Shown: piece after piece, positions 32,253 through 40,756 of the stretch
How the letters are laid out: each line of letters starts with the position of its first letter
Position numbering within the stretch: position 1 is the stretch's first letter
Assembly: GCA_964437335.1 (NCBI GenBank)
Contig: CAYTGL010000001.1
Location: 162,886 to 226,885, forward strand
Source of the DNA: JAITWN01 sp964437335
Lineage (GTDB): Bacteria; Pseudomonadota; Gammaproteobacteria; SZUA-140
Direction of reading: 5' to 3'
Length of the DNA: 64,000 nucleotides
Translations under genes and position numbers: made by a program
The notes under the pieces: generated by a model
Seen by the model: the letters and a program-made list of their open reading frames with translations, nothing else
Told to the model about the DNA's origin: nothing
The model's database searches: none

Positions 32253-32936
32253 ATGCGCGTTCTGCTTGTCGAGGATGAGGCCCCGTTACGCGACCAGTTG
32301 ATCAATCGTCTGAGGGATAACGGCTGGCTGGTCGATGCCGCGGTGGATGGCGAAGAGGGACTGTATGTTGGGCGCGAGTATCCGGTAGATGTCGCGATCA
32401 TCGATCTCGGTTTGCCCCGTCTGTCCGGTATCGAGCTGATCCGCCGGCTACGCGAGGAGCGAAGGCCGTTTCCGATCCTTATCCTGACCGCGCGCAATCG
32501 CTGGCAGGACAAGGTTGACGGACTCGAGGCCGGCGCCGATGACTACCTCGTCAAACCTTTCCATTTTGAAGAATTACTCGCGCGCCTGCGCGCGCTGGTG
32601 CGCCGCAGTGCAGGGAGAAGCCATCCCATCCTGACTTGCGGCCCGATCGTGCTGGACCCCTCGTCGCAAAAGGTCACGGTCGACGGCGCTCCGATCGAAC
32701 TGACCTCCTATGAATACCGGATGCTCGAGTTGTTGATGCTGCATGCCGGCGAGGTGCTGTCGAAGGGCGAACTCACCGATCGCCTCTACGAGGAAGACGC
32801 CAGCCGTGACAGCAATGTCATCGAGGTGTTTATCGGCCGCCTGCGCCGCAAGCTCGATCCCGCCAGCCGCTACAATCCGATCGAAACCGTCAGAGGCCGA
32901 GGTTATCGCCTCAACCCGGATCTGCGCACTTCGTGA
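32253..32936 (+). CDS. PhoP-like OmpR-family response regulator
   Basis: A 227-residue regulator. The receiver domain has acidic residues in LLVEDEAPL, the phospho-acceptor in IIDLGLPRLSG, and Lys in DDYLVKPFHFEEL. The phrase LTARNRWQDKVDGLEAGADDY closely resembles PhoP. The C-terminal winged helix (LTSYEYRMLELLM, RGYRLNP) binds DNA. The sensor kinase start overlaps its end (GTGA). A Mg2+ or cationic-peptide stimulus as in PhoPQ is an analogy only. Confidence 0.92.
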   Translation: MRVLLVEDEAPLRDQLINRLRDNGWLVDAAVDGEEGLYVGREYPVDVAIIDLGLPRLSGIELIRRLREERRPFPILILTARNRWQDKVDGLEAGADDYLVKPFHFEELLARLRALVRRSAGRSHPILTCGPIVLDPSSQKVTVDGAPIELTSYEYRMLELLMLHAGEVLSKGELTDRLYEEDASRDSNVIEVFIGRLRRKLDPASRYNPIETVRGRGYRLNPDLRTS

Positions 32937-34282
32937 GGCGTTCACTCGGCACGCGCCTGCTGATCGTCGCCAGCCTGGTGATGGCCGTGTTCTTCGGCAT
33001 CACCGGAGTCGTTATCGAACGGGCGTATTACGCGACTGTCGATGCCGCGTTGAAGCAACGCCTGCAATCCTTTGCGGCGATGCTGATTGCCGCGTCGGCA
33101 CCAGGGATCGACGGGGCGCGCATCGCCCATCCGGTTCCGGAAACCCGCTTCTTCCTGCCTCGCTCGGGGCTTTATGCGCGCATGCTCAGAAACGACGGGC
33201 GGTATGTCTGGGATTCGCCGTCACTTGACGACCGAAGCGTCGCGTTTCCGGTCGGACTCGAACGCGGCGAGCGCCAATTTGATACGCTGAGTTTGGAAGG
33301 AGAGACGGAGATCCGCAGCTTCAGTATCGGCGTCGCCTGGGAAGGGGACATGCCGATCCCGGAGATCTATACCGTCAGCGTCGCTGAAGATGTGACCGCC
33401 TTCAATGCCGAGGTCGCCGGGTTCCGACGCACACTGCGGGGCTGGCTGCTGGTCGTCGCCGTTGCGCTGCTGGGAGTGCAGTGGGCGGTATTACGCTGGG
33501 GGCTTGCCCCGCTCAGACGTGTCGCCGGAGATATCGCGGCGATCGAGACGGGGGATAAATCGCGCCTCGATGGTGAATATCCGGCGGAGCTGCAGGGCCT
33601 GACCGGGAACCTCAATGCGCTGGTATTGTACGAACGCGAACGGCGCGAACGCTACCGGCGCGCGCTCGGGGATCTCGCGCACAGCCTCAAGACGCCGCTC
33701 GCGATCCTGCGCGGCGCGGCGGAAGGGCGGGACGATGGCGGGTTTCGTGCGACGGTCGAAGGCCAGGTCGAACGCATGTCCGGGATTGTCGATTACCAGT
33801 TGCGGCGCGCGGCGACCGCCGGACGTAGTGCGCTGAGGGCGACGGTTCCGGCGGAACCGGTCGTGCGCAAGGTTGTCGATGCGCTGGGCAAGGCCTGGCG
33901 CGACAAGGGGGTTCGCTGTGCTATCGATGTCAGCACCGGTACGCGCTTCCACGGCGATGAAGAAGATCTCGTCGAGATTCTGGGCAATCTGCTCGATAAC
34001 GCCTTCAAATGGTGCCGGTCATCGGTGCGCATCATCGTTCGGCAAACGAAAGATGCGGATAACCGGCGCGACGGGCTCATGATCGCGATCGAGGATGACG
34101 GCCCGGGCATTCCCGATGATGTCAGGGCTGCGGTGTTCGAGCGTGGTGTTCGCGGAGATCACAGCCGCGAGGGCCATGGCATCGGGCTGGCAATCGTACG
34201 GGATATCGTCGACGCCTATCACGGCCAGGTCGAGAGCGGCCGGGGTGAGGGCGGCGGTGCGCGGGTAACCGTGACCTTGTAA
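32933..34282 (+). CDS. PhoQ-like sensor histidine kinase
   Basis: A 449-residue membrane kinase. The first transmembrane helix spans about residues 6-28, then a periplasmic domain of about 130 residues, a second helix near 165-185, HAMP, a DHp helix with the phospho-histidine in LAHSLKTPLAIL, and an ATPase domain (LLDNAFKWC, EDDGPGIPDD, GHGIGLAIV). HSLKTPLA is characteristic of PhoQ relatives. It starts with GTG overlapping the regulator stop. An acidic metal-binding patch like that of PhoQ is not obvious in the sensor domain. Confidence 0.92.
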   Translation: MRRSLGTRLLIVASLVMAVFFGITGVVIERAYYATVDAALKQRLQSFAAMLIAASAPGIDGARIAHPVPETRFFLPRSGLYARMLRNDGRYVWDSPSLDDRSVAFPVGLERGERQFDTLSLEGETEIRSFSIGVAWEGDMPIPEIYTVSVAEDVTAFNAEVAGFRRTLRGWLLVVAVALLGVQWAVLRWGLAPLRRVAGDIAAIETGDKSRLDGEYPAELQGLTGNLNALVLYERERRERYRRALGDLAHSLKTPLAILRGAAEGRDDGGFRATVEGQVERMSGIVDYQLRRAATAGRSALRATVPAEPVVRKVVDALGKAWRDKGVRCAIDVSTGTRFHGDEEDLVEILGNLLDNAFKWCRSSVRIIVRQTKDADNRRDGLMIAIEDDGPGIPDDVRAAVFERGVRGDHSREGHGIGLAIVRDIVDAYHGQVESGRGEGGGARVTVTL

Positions 34283-34316
34283 TCGATGCTCCTGTCAAGG
34301 GGCGGAGAAGGCGGGG

Positions 34317-35075
34317 TTATTTCCCGAGCAGAAGGTCCTTGGCCTGGTTGATCTTCGCGGCAAGATAATCCGAGCCGCCGCGGTCGGGATGGAGTTTCTG
34401 CATGAGCCGGCGGTGCGCGGCGATGACCTCATCCTTGCCCGCACCGGGCTTCAGGCCGAGGATCTCCCAGGCCTCCTCGCGATTCATCGTACCGCCGGGG
34501 GGCGGTGGGCGGTCCGCCGTTCCGCCCGCATTGTCGCCGGCCGTTTCACGCCAGACCTCGCCGTGTACGCCGTCGAGGAAGGCCTGTACGAGCTGGGCGG
34601 ATTCCGCGTCGACGATACGGCATTCGCGCAGCAGATCGATCAACTGCTCGATCGAAAGCTCGGTCAGGCGCGCGCCCTTGAAGCGCCCGTCGATGACCGT
34701 GCCATCGATCTCGCCGGTATCGTGATTCAGGCTCATCCGGATATATCGGGTTTCAACCTGCGATACCCGTCCACTCGGTGACCCGCGCTCTGCGGATTGG
34801 GCGGCCTTCGCCGCCTTGTAGCGTTTGTAGAGGCCACCGACGATGGGCAGAAACGGCAGCAGCCGGGGCAGTAAGGCGAGCGCTGAGCCGACCAGTACGA
34901 ACAGCCAGTGCAGACGCCCGGTCGCAGCGAGAATGACGAGTACGGCGAGGGCGGCGGTGACCGCGATTCGGCGCAGGACGCGCGCGACATTCTGCGGCGG
35001 AGTGCGCTGAAACCAGCTCAACAGCGCCAATATCGCGAACAGGGCGGCAAGCGCGAAGACCAGATTGGCGACCAT
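34317..35075 (-). CDS. Membrane-anchored J-domain protein
   Basis: A 252-residue protein: two or three N-terminal hydrophobic helices (residues about 2-85), a basic segment, a middle domain (TRYIRMSLNHDTGEIDGTVI and helices) and a C-terminal J domain with the HPD motif (MQKLHPDRGGSDYLAAKINQA) that stimulates DnaK. The layout resembles TIM14-like bacterial J proteins that tether DnaK to the inner membrane. It is downstream of and seven bases from a VWA-domain gene, so the two are likely co-expressed. Confidence 0.85.
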   Translation of the reverse strand: MVANLVFALAALFAILALLSWFQRTPPQNVARVLRRIAVTAALAVLVILAATGRLHWLFVLVGSALALLPRLLPFLPIVGGLYKRYKAAKAAQSAERGSPSGRVSQVETRYIRMSLNHDTGEIDGTVIDGRFKGARLTELSIEQLIDLLRECRIVDAESAQLVQAFLDGVHGEVWRETAGDNAGGTADRPPPPGGTMNREEAWEILGLKPGAGKDEVIAAHRRLMQKLHPDRGGSDYLAAKINQAKDLLLGK

Positions 35076-35081
35076 ACCAGG

Positions 35082-35795
35082 TCAGCCCTTGTCGATTTGC
35101 TGCGTGATCTGGCGAACGAGCGCGTCCGAGCGCTGGCTGTAGTCCGCGAGGGCCTTGCGTCCGCCGGCGGCATAGACCGCGACCGCGCCGAGCAGGTCGC
35201 GCAACTGGCGAGGGCTCGCGGCATCGAAAGCACACCAGGCGCCGCCGCTCAGACGGGCGATCTCGCGAAAGACATGTGCGGCGATCGGGTCATCGCCTTC
35301 CTGGAAGACGAAGACGGGCAGACCCAGCAGTCCGAGCTGGCCCGCCAGGTGCAGCAGTCCGCCATGGTCCTCTTCCATACAATCGCCGACGATCACCAGC
35401 GCATTGACCTTTGATGCGCGGGTTTCGAGCAGCGCATGCTGCAACACCATGCCGATCTGCGTATGACCGGCCTGGCAGGTCACCGAGGTCATGATTTTGA
35501 GCAGGCCGTGCGAGTCGGTCGTCCACGGTGATGCGTGGAATTCCTTGTAACCCCGAAACCAGCACAACTGGATATCAAGCCCGCCGAGGCGTGAGGTCTC
35601 GTTGAACATCTCAGCCTGGATGTGACAGGCCTGATCCCAGGCCGGTTCCCGGCTCGCGGTCGCGTCCATTGCAAAGATCAGGCGTCCGCGCCCGCCCGCC
35701 GGCTTGAGCGCGGGGTTCGCCGCGATCTTTTTAACAAAGGCATCGATTTCGCTGCGGGATGACTTTTTCGCCAGCGATTTGTCGTCTTTCTCCAT
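35082..35795 (-). CDS. Von Willebrand factor A-like protein
   Basis: A 237-residue soluble protein. A VWA fold is suggested by LIFAMDATASREPAWDQA (a variant MIDAS with Thr for the first Ser), then QLCWFRGYKEF, the MIDAS-type threonine in GHTQIG, and LVIVGDCMEEDHGG. No signal peptide is seen. The ATG at 35795 is chosen because it gives a hydrophilic start; the frame opens nine codons earlier. It is the first gene of a pair with the J-domain protein and may act as an adaptor for it. This is inference. Confidence 0.78.
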   Translation of the reverse strand: MEKDDKSLAKKSSRSEIDAFVKKIAANPALKPAGGRGRLIFAMDATASREPAWDQACHIQAEMFNETSRLGGLDIQLCWFRGYKEFHASPWTTDSHGLLKIMTSVTCQAGHTQIGMVLQHALLETRASKVNALVIVGDCMEEDHGGLLHLAGQLGLLGLPVFVFQEGDDPIAAHVFREIARLSGGAWCAFDAASPRQLRDLLGAVAVYAAGGRKALADYSQRSDALVRQITQQIDKG

Positions 35796-35871
35796 CAGCG
35801 GCAGATTGCTCCTGCGGAACACACGTTATATTCTAACGCATCACGAGCAGACTGCGGGGCTCACCCGCGAC

Positions 35872-36447
35872 ATGTACAGGAGTCTGGACCCGGGTATGGC
35901 ATCATTGGATGAATTCGAGCCCGGAGTGGAAGCCGGAGCGCGCCTGTCCATAGTCGAGGGCGACATCACCCGGATCGAGGTCGACGCGATCGTCAATGCC
36001 GCGAACGAGACCCTGCTCGGCGGTGGCGGTGTCGACGGTGCGATTCACCGGGCGGCCGGCGATGGCCTGCTCGAGGAATGCCGATTCCTTGGCGGCTGTG
36101 AAAGTGGACGAGCGAAAATCACCGCCGGATACCGGTTGCCGGCCCACCATATCATTCACACCGTCGGCCCGGTATGGCGGGGCGGCAGTCATCGCGAGGC
36201 CGAGGTGCTGGCTTCGTGCTACCGGGAGTCATTGAAACTGGCCGTTGCGCACGGACTCAGGACCATCGCGTTTCCAGCGATCAGTTGCGGTATCCACGGC
36301 TATCCGGTCGATCAGGCGGCACGGATCGCGATCGAGGAGGTCCGCAAGTTTCTGGCTGAAGATGCGTCGCTGACGCAGGTCATGCTGGTGTGTTACGGCG
36401 ACGACATTCATGAAGCCTTCCTGGATGCATTCGGGTCGCCGACATGA
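35872..36447 (+). CDS. Macro-domain protein (O-acetyl-ADP-ribose deacetylase-like)
   Basis: A 191-residue protein with a macro domain: GDITRIEVDAIVNAANETLLGGGGVDGAIHRAAG, then HTVGPVWRGG and FPAISCGIHGYP, which bind ADP-ribose. YmdB-type members remove acetyl or ADP-ribosyl groups. Two starts are possible, ATG at 35872 or at 35896; the ribosome-binding site does not decide between them. It is divergent from the VWA gene, and its ATGA overlap with the next gene shows co-translation. Confidence 0.87.
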   Translation: MYRSLDPGMASLDEFEPGVEAGARLSIVEGDITRIEVDAIVNAANETLLGGGGVDGAIHRAAGDGLLEECRFLGGCESGRAKITAGYRLPAHHIIHTVGPVWRGGSHREAEVLASCYRESLKLAVAHGLRTIAFPAISCGIHGYPVDQAARIAIEEVRKFLAEDASLTQVMLVCYGDDIHEAFLDAFGSPT

Positions 36448-37289
36448 CTGATAGGGGTGAGCACGCACCGGAACCCGGCGCCGGGGTGAGGGTTTTCATG
36501 ATCTGGCTGATTGTGCTCGGCCTGGCCGGCGCGGCCGCCTGGTACTGGCTGCGTAGCGATACATCGGTTGAGATGCCGCTGGCCTTGCCGCCACCGGTCC
36601 AGGTTGCCCCGGAACCACTGGTTCGTCACCCGATTCCCGAGAAATCCGCTGCCGAACCCGTCGATGACGCAATAGTCTCGCCGCTTGCGGGGATTTTGCC
36701 GGCTTCCCTGCCGGAACTCGACCGCAGCGATCAGGCGGTGCACGCCGTCGTCGAGTTCCTGATCGAGAATCCGCGGCTTGCGGAACTCGTGGTCAGCCGG
36801 GACATGATCCGGCGGTTCGTGATCACCGTCGATGGGCTTGGCACTCGCGCGGTTCCGCCGACGCATTTGCCGGTAACCTCGCCCGGTGGCCGTTTCCTCA
36901 TCGAACAGCAGGGCGAGCGCATCGTCATCAATCCGCGCAATTACGAGCGCTATGGCCGCCATGTCGCGCTGCTCGACCAGATCGACAGCGCGATGCTTGC
37001 CGAGTCCTATATCCATTTCTATCCGCTTTTCCAGCAGGCCTACCGGGAACTTGGTTATCCACAGGGGGTTTTCAACGACCGCCTGATCGCCGTCATCGAC
37101 GAGATCCTGGCGACGCCCGAGATCAGGGATCCGGTCAGGCTGGAACAGCCGCTGGTGTTCTATGTTTATGCTGATCCGGGTATCGAGGCGTTGACGGCCG
37201 GGCAGCGCTTGCTTATCCGCATGGGTGCGGACAATGCCGTCGCGGTCAAGCGAAAGCTGCGGGATCTCCGCCAGCAACTGGTACGCTGA
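36444..37289 (+). CDS. DUF3014 membrane-anchored periplasmic protein
   Basis: A 281-residue protein with one N-terminal transmembrane helix (MIWLIVLGLAGAAAWYWL, about 19-36), a Pro-rich linker, and a DUF3014 domain (SRDMIRRFVITVDGLG, then INPRNYERYGRHVALLDQID). The C-terminal part lies in the periplasm if the helix is a signal anchor. The family has no assigned function. It overlaps the macro-domain gene by four bases. Confidence 0.83.
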   Translation: MTDRGEHAPEPGAGVRVFMIWLIVLGLAGAAAWYWLRSDTSVEMPLALPPPVQVAPEPLVRHPIPEKSAAEPVDDAIVSPLAGILPASLPELDRSDQAVHAVVEFLIENPRLAELVVSRDMIRRFVITVDGLGTRAVPPTHLPVTSPGGRFLIEQQGERIVINPRNYERYGRHVALLDQIDSAMLAESYIHFYPLFQQAYRELGYPQGVFNDRLIAVIDEILATPEIRDPVRLEQPLVFYVYADPGIEALTAGQRLLIRMGADNAVAVKRKLRDLRQQLVR

Positions 37290-37396
37290 AGTGGTGGATA
37301 GACGGCCTTATTGTACTGTGATACAAATGAAGCGCGATGGCTTTAATCCAAGACTTTCGGACTGTCGGTATATCAATATCAATACAGGGGAACAAG

Positions 37397-37870
37397 ATGA
37401 AAAACAAATTTCTGATGATTGCTTTTGCTGGTGCCTTTACCGCGGGCGTTGCCCACGCCGATAACACAGGTTGTGGTGCCGGTACCGTATTATTCAATGG
37501 CCAGGCCGGTCTTGCGCCCCAGGTGCTTGCTGTAACGACCAACTCCATCTTCTTCAATCAGACATTCGGCATCACCTTCGGCACGCTGGGTTGCACGCAG
37601 GATGGCGTCGTGAAGTCTCCGGTAGCGATGTTCACAGGCAGCAACATGGATCGTCTCGCACGCGAGATGTCCGTCGGCGAAGGTGAGGCCCTGGAGACGC
37701 TGGCCGAGCTGATCGGCATCGATCCGGCGCACAAGTCTGCGTTCAATCATACCGTCAAGGCGAATTTCGACACGATCTTCCCGACCGCGGATGTCACAGC
37801 CGAACAGGTGCTGGATGCCCTGCATCAGGTGATGGCGCAGGACGCGGTGCTCGCGCGTTACGCAGTCTGA
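37397..37870 (+). CDS. DUF3015-like secreted protein
   Basis: A 157-residue protein with a signal peptide (MKNKFLMIAFAGAFTAGVAHA) and two Cys (NTGCGAG, TLGCTQDG) that may form a disulfide. GSNMDRLAREMSVGEGEALE and a helical C-terminus fit the DUF3015 family of proteobacterial exported proteins. A GGGG site precedes the ATG. Members often lie next to DUF4105 genes, as here, but neither role is known. Confidence 0.8.
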   Translation: MKNKFLMIAFAGAFTAGVAHADNTGCGAGTVLFNGQAGLAPQVLAVTTNSIFFNQTFGITFGTLGCTQDGVVKSPVAMFTGSNMDRLAREMSVGEGEALETLAELIGIDPAHKSAFNHTVKANFDTIFPTADVTAEQVLDALHQVMAQDAVLARYAV

Positions 37871-37934
37871 TCCGTTCCTGACGTCCGGCGGCGCAACGAC
37901 GATTGCGCCGCCGGATCCTGTCTCATCCCGAATA

Positions 37935-39842
37935 ATGCTGCGTTGCACGGGGCCTTGCCTGCTGGTCCTGGCGGCGATTGCGTTGCTGCCAGCCGCCGAT
38001 GCCGGGCAGTCCTATCTCGCTACCCTGATCGACCGCGCCGGTGAACTCCGGCTCGCCGATGATCCCTACTGGCGACGCCTGGTCTATTACGTGCCGGCGC
38101 GATCCGGGAGCGGGTGGCGCAGCGAGGCAACCGGCGCGGATTTCTTCAACAGCCCGGTCGGGCGGGAGGACCCCGCCGCCGAACTTGAAGCGACGCTACG
38201 CGCGCTGTTCGAACCTGCGATCGCGCCCGGCGCGGAGGACAACGGGCGCCAGCATCCACAATGCGCGTTCATCGCGCGTTATCACTGGCTGCGCGAGCGA
38301 CTCGACATCGATGACGCCCGGCTGGTCACGCAACCCTGCGAGCGTTTTTCAGTCTGGTTCGAGGCGATCGATCCGGCACACGTCGCGCTGGTATTCGCCG
38401 CCGATTATGTCGGCAATCCTTCCTCGGCCTTCGGGCATACCCTGTTGCGGCTCGATCGCCCTGCGGAGGACGCGAGCCGGCTCGTATCCTATGCTGTCAA
38501 CTACGCCGCGGCCGCAGGGGCAGAAAATCCTGTCAGTTTTGCGTGGAAGGGACTGACGGGCGGTTATTCGGGCTACTTTTCGCTGATGCCCTATTACGAC
38601 AAGGTCCGGGAATACAACGATCTCGAGAGCCGCGACCTGTGGGAATACGAGCTGAATCTCTCTACCGATGAAATCCGGCGCATGATGATGCATCTGTGGG
38701 AAGTCGGTTCCGTCCCGTTCGACTACTACTTCCTCCGCGAAAACTGCTCGTATCGCCTGCTGGGCCTGCTGGAGGCCGCACGGCCGGGGACTGAACTCGC
38801 CGGGAACTTCCGGTATTGGGCGATACCGACAGATACCGTCCGCGCGGTACTGGACGTGGAGGGGCTGTTGCGCGCGGTGGCCTATCGCCCGTCGGCCGAG
38901 CGCCGCCTGAAACACAGCGCGCAACTGGCCTCACGTGAGGCGCGTTCGGCGGCGTTGTCGATTGCCGATGGGGGAGATGCGCCCACCCTGCCGCCGGCGG
39001 CACAGGCGCACGCGCTGGAACTCGCCCACGATTACTTGCATTACGAGTACCTGTCCGGTCGCTTGCCGCGCGACGTGGCCGCTCAGCGCATGCATCGCCT
39101 GCTCGTCGAGCGCAGCCGGATCGACGGCCAGCCGCCTGTCCCGGAGCCACCCCCGTACGCCACGAGGCCGGACCAGGGACATCCGACCGCGCGCGCCGGG
39201 ATCGGCGCCGGTGTCGCCGATGACAGTCCTTTCACCGAGCTGCAATTTCGTACCGCGTACCATGACCTCGCCGACCCGTGGGCAGGTTACCGGCGTGGTA
39301 CGCAGGTCGATTTCCTCGACGGCAGTGTTCGCTATGATCACGATCGTGATCGCTGGGATGTCGAACGCCTCGAGGTCATCGAGATCTGGTCGCTCGCGCC
39401 GCGCAACGCCTTTCTGCGGCCGGTCTCCTGGAAGATAGGCGGTGGCCTGACGCGCTATCCGCTGCTCAACGGCGAGGAACGACCGCTGGTCGGCGAGATC
39501 CAGGGCGGCGCCGGATTCGCCTACGGCGTGGACAAGCGGGAAAGTCTCGTCATCTACGGGATGCTGGACGGGCAACTGATCGCTTCGCACCATACCGACA
39601 GCAACATCAGGCTCGGTGCCGGTCCCCGTATCGGTCTCGTCTTCGGTGGCGGGCCGGTTTCGCTGCATGCGACCGCAGTTGTGCAACTGCACACGGACGA
39701 TGAAGAATTGCGCCGCGAGGCACGTCTGGAGCAAAGCCTGTCGCTGCATCCCGCGTTCGCGTTGCGATTGCAGCTTGCCTATGTCGGGGAGGGCGGTCGC
39801 GATTACCGCGAAAGTCTGCTGCTTGCACACTGGTATTTCTAG
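37935..39842 (+). CDS. DUF4105 (Lnb-like) envelope protein
   Basis: A 635-residue exported protein with a signal peptide (about 1-23, ending ADAG). A helical N-terminal region is followed by a DUF4105 domain (FADYVGNPSSAFGHTLLRL, FSLMPYYDKVREYNDLESRD, RENCSYRLLGLLE). The C-terminal part (from about 400) is rich in alternating beta strands and ends in LLLAHWYF with a terminal Phe. That suggests an outer-membrane or barrel-like region. Some DUF4105 relatives are linked to lipoprotein N-acylation, but no such activity can be read here. Confidence 0.82.
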   Translation: MLRCTGPCLLVLAAIALLPAADAGQSYLATLIDRAGELRLADDPYWRRLVYYVPARSGSGWRSEATGADFFNSPVGREDPAAELEATLRALFEPAIAPGAEDNGRQHPQCAFIARYHWLRERLDIDDARLVTQPCERFSVWFEAIDPAHVALVFAADYVGNPSSAFGHTLLRLDRPAEDASRLVSYAVNYAAAAGAENPVSFAWKGLTGGYSGYFSLMPYYDKVREYNDLESRDLWEYELNLSTDEIRRMMMHLWEVGSVPFDYYFLRENCSYRLLGLLEAARPGTELAGNFRYWAIPTDTVRAVLDVEGLLRAVAYRPSAERRLKHSAQLASREARSAALSIADGGDAPTLPPAAQAHALELAHDYLHYEYLSGRLPRDVAAQRMHRLLVERSRIDGQPPVPEPPPYATRPDQGHPTARAGIGAGVADDSPFTELQFRTAYHDLADPWAGYRRGTQVDFLDGSVRYDHDRDRWDVERLEVIEIWSLAPRNAFLRPVSWKIGGGLTRYPLLNGEERPLVGEIQGGAGFAYGVDKRESLVIYGMLDGQLIASHHTDSNIRLGAGPRIGLVFGGGPVSLHATAVVQLHTDDEELRREARLEQSLSLHPAFALRLQLAYVGEGGRDYRESLLLAHWYF

Positions 39843-39844
39843 GC

Positions 39845-40756
39845 ATGAACTGGCGGGCAATGCCACTGCTACTGCTGTTATCGCTCTCCGGAGGGTGTAC
39901 GCACCTGTTTTTCCATCCGACCGGGCAACAGATATTCGACCCCGCAGTCGCCGGCATTGAATACGAGGCGTTCGATTTCCCCGCCGATGACGGCATTCGT
40001 CTGCACGGATGGTTTCTGCCGTCGCGCCTTCCTGATGCCGATGCGACCGTGTTGTTACTTTATGGCAATGCGCAAAACAAGAGCGCGCATATTGCCAGCG
40101 TCTACTGGCTGCCCGAGCGAGGATTTAATGTCATGTTGTTCGATTACCGGGGCTATGGCGATTCTGAAGGTGTGCCGGGACTGGCGGGGATACATCGGGA
40201 TATCGATGCGGCCTTGCGTTACTTGCTGTCGCGCCCCGAACCGTCGGCACGGCGCATCGTCGTATTCGGCCAGAGCCTCGGTGGTTCATTGGCGCTGACC
40301 GCCGTCGCGGACAGTCCATGGCGTTCGCATATCAAAGGCGTGGTCGTCGAAGGCGGCTTCAGTGGCTATCGCGTGATCGCCCGCGAGAAGCTCGCGGGAT
40401 ACTGGCTGACCTGGCCGCTGGCCTGGCCGTTTTCTTTGACGGTCAGCGATCGCTACAAACCCGTCCAGGCCGCCGGCGAGCTCAGTCCGATTCCCTTGTT
40501 GCTGGTCTATGCAACGGAGGACGAGGTCGTGCCGGTCCATCACGGCGACATCCTCTACGAGGCCGCGCGTTCACCAAAATGGTTGTGGAAGATCGGTGGT
40601 ATTCCGCATATCGGCGCATTCATCGACGACGGCCGACGCTCGGAGCTGACAGCGCTGATGCGCCTATGGCTGGTGACGCCGGATTCAGATGTTACACCCG
40701 GTCGATCCGTTGATCGATATCACCGGCGAGTTGCCGCAACGCCGGCGCCACCGTAA
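39845..40756 (+). CDS. Lipoprotein alpha/beta hydrolase
   Basis: A 303-residue hydrolase with a lipoprotein signal (LLLLSLSGGC, lipobox Cys at about 18), so it is probably membrane-tethered. The nucleophile elbow is FGQSLGGS, the acid is in VYATEDEVVP and the histidine in IPHIGAF. DYRGYGDSEG is typical of the BEM46/YfhR group. It starts two bases after the DUF4105 stop. Its last 65 bases overlap the convergent pncB gene, so the true C-terminus is unusual in composition (basic, Pro-rich). Confidence 0.85.
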   Translation: MNWRAMPLLLLLSLSGGCTHLFFHPTGQQIFDPAVAGIEYEAFDFPADDGIRLHGWFLPSRLPDADATVLLLYGNAQNKSAHIASVYWLPERGFNVMLFDYRGYGDSEGVPGLAGIHRDIDAALRYLLSRPEPSARRIVVFGQSLGGSLALTAVADSPWRSHIKGVVVEGGFSGYRVIAREKLAGYWLTWPLAWPFSLTVSDRYKPVQAAGELSPIPLLLVYATEDEVVPVHHGDILYEAARSPKWLWKIGGIPHIGAFIDDGRRSELTALMRLWLVTPDSDVTPGRSVDRYHRRVAATPAPP

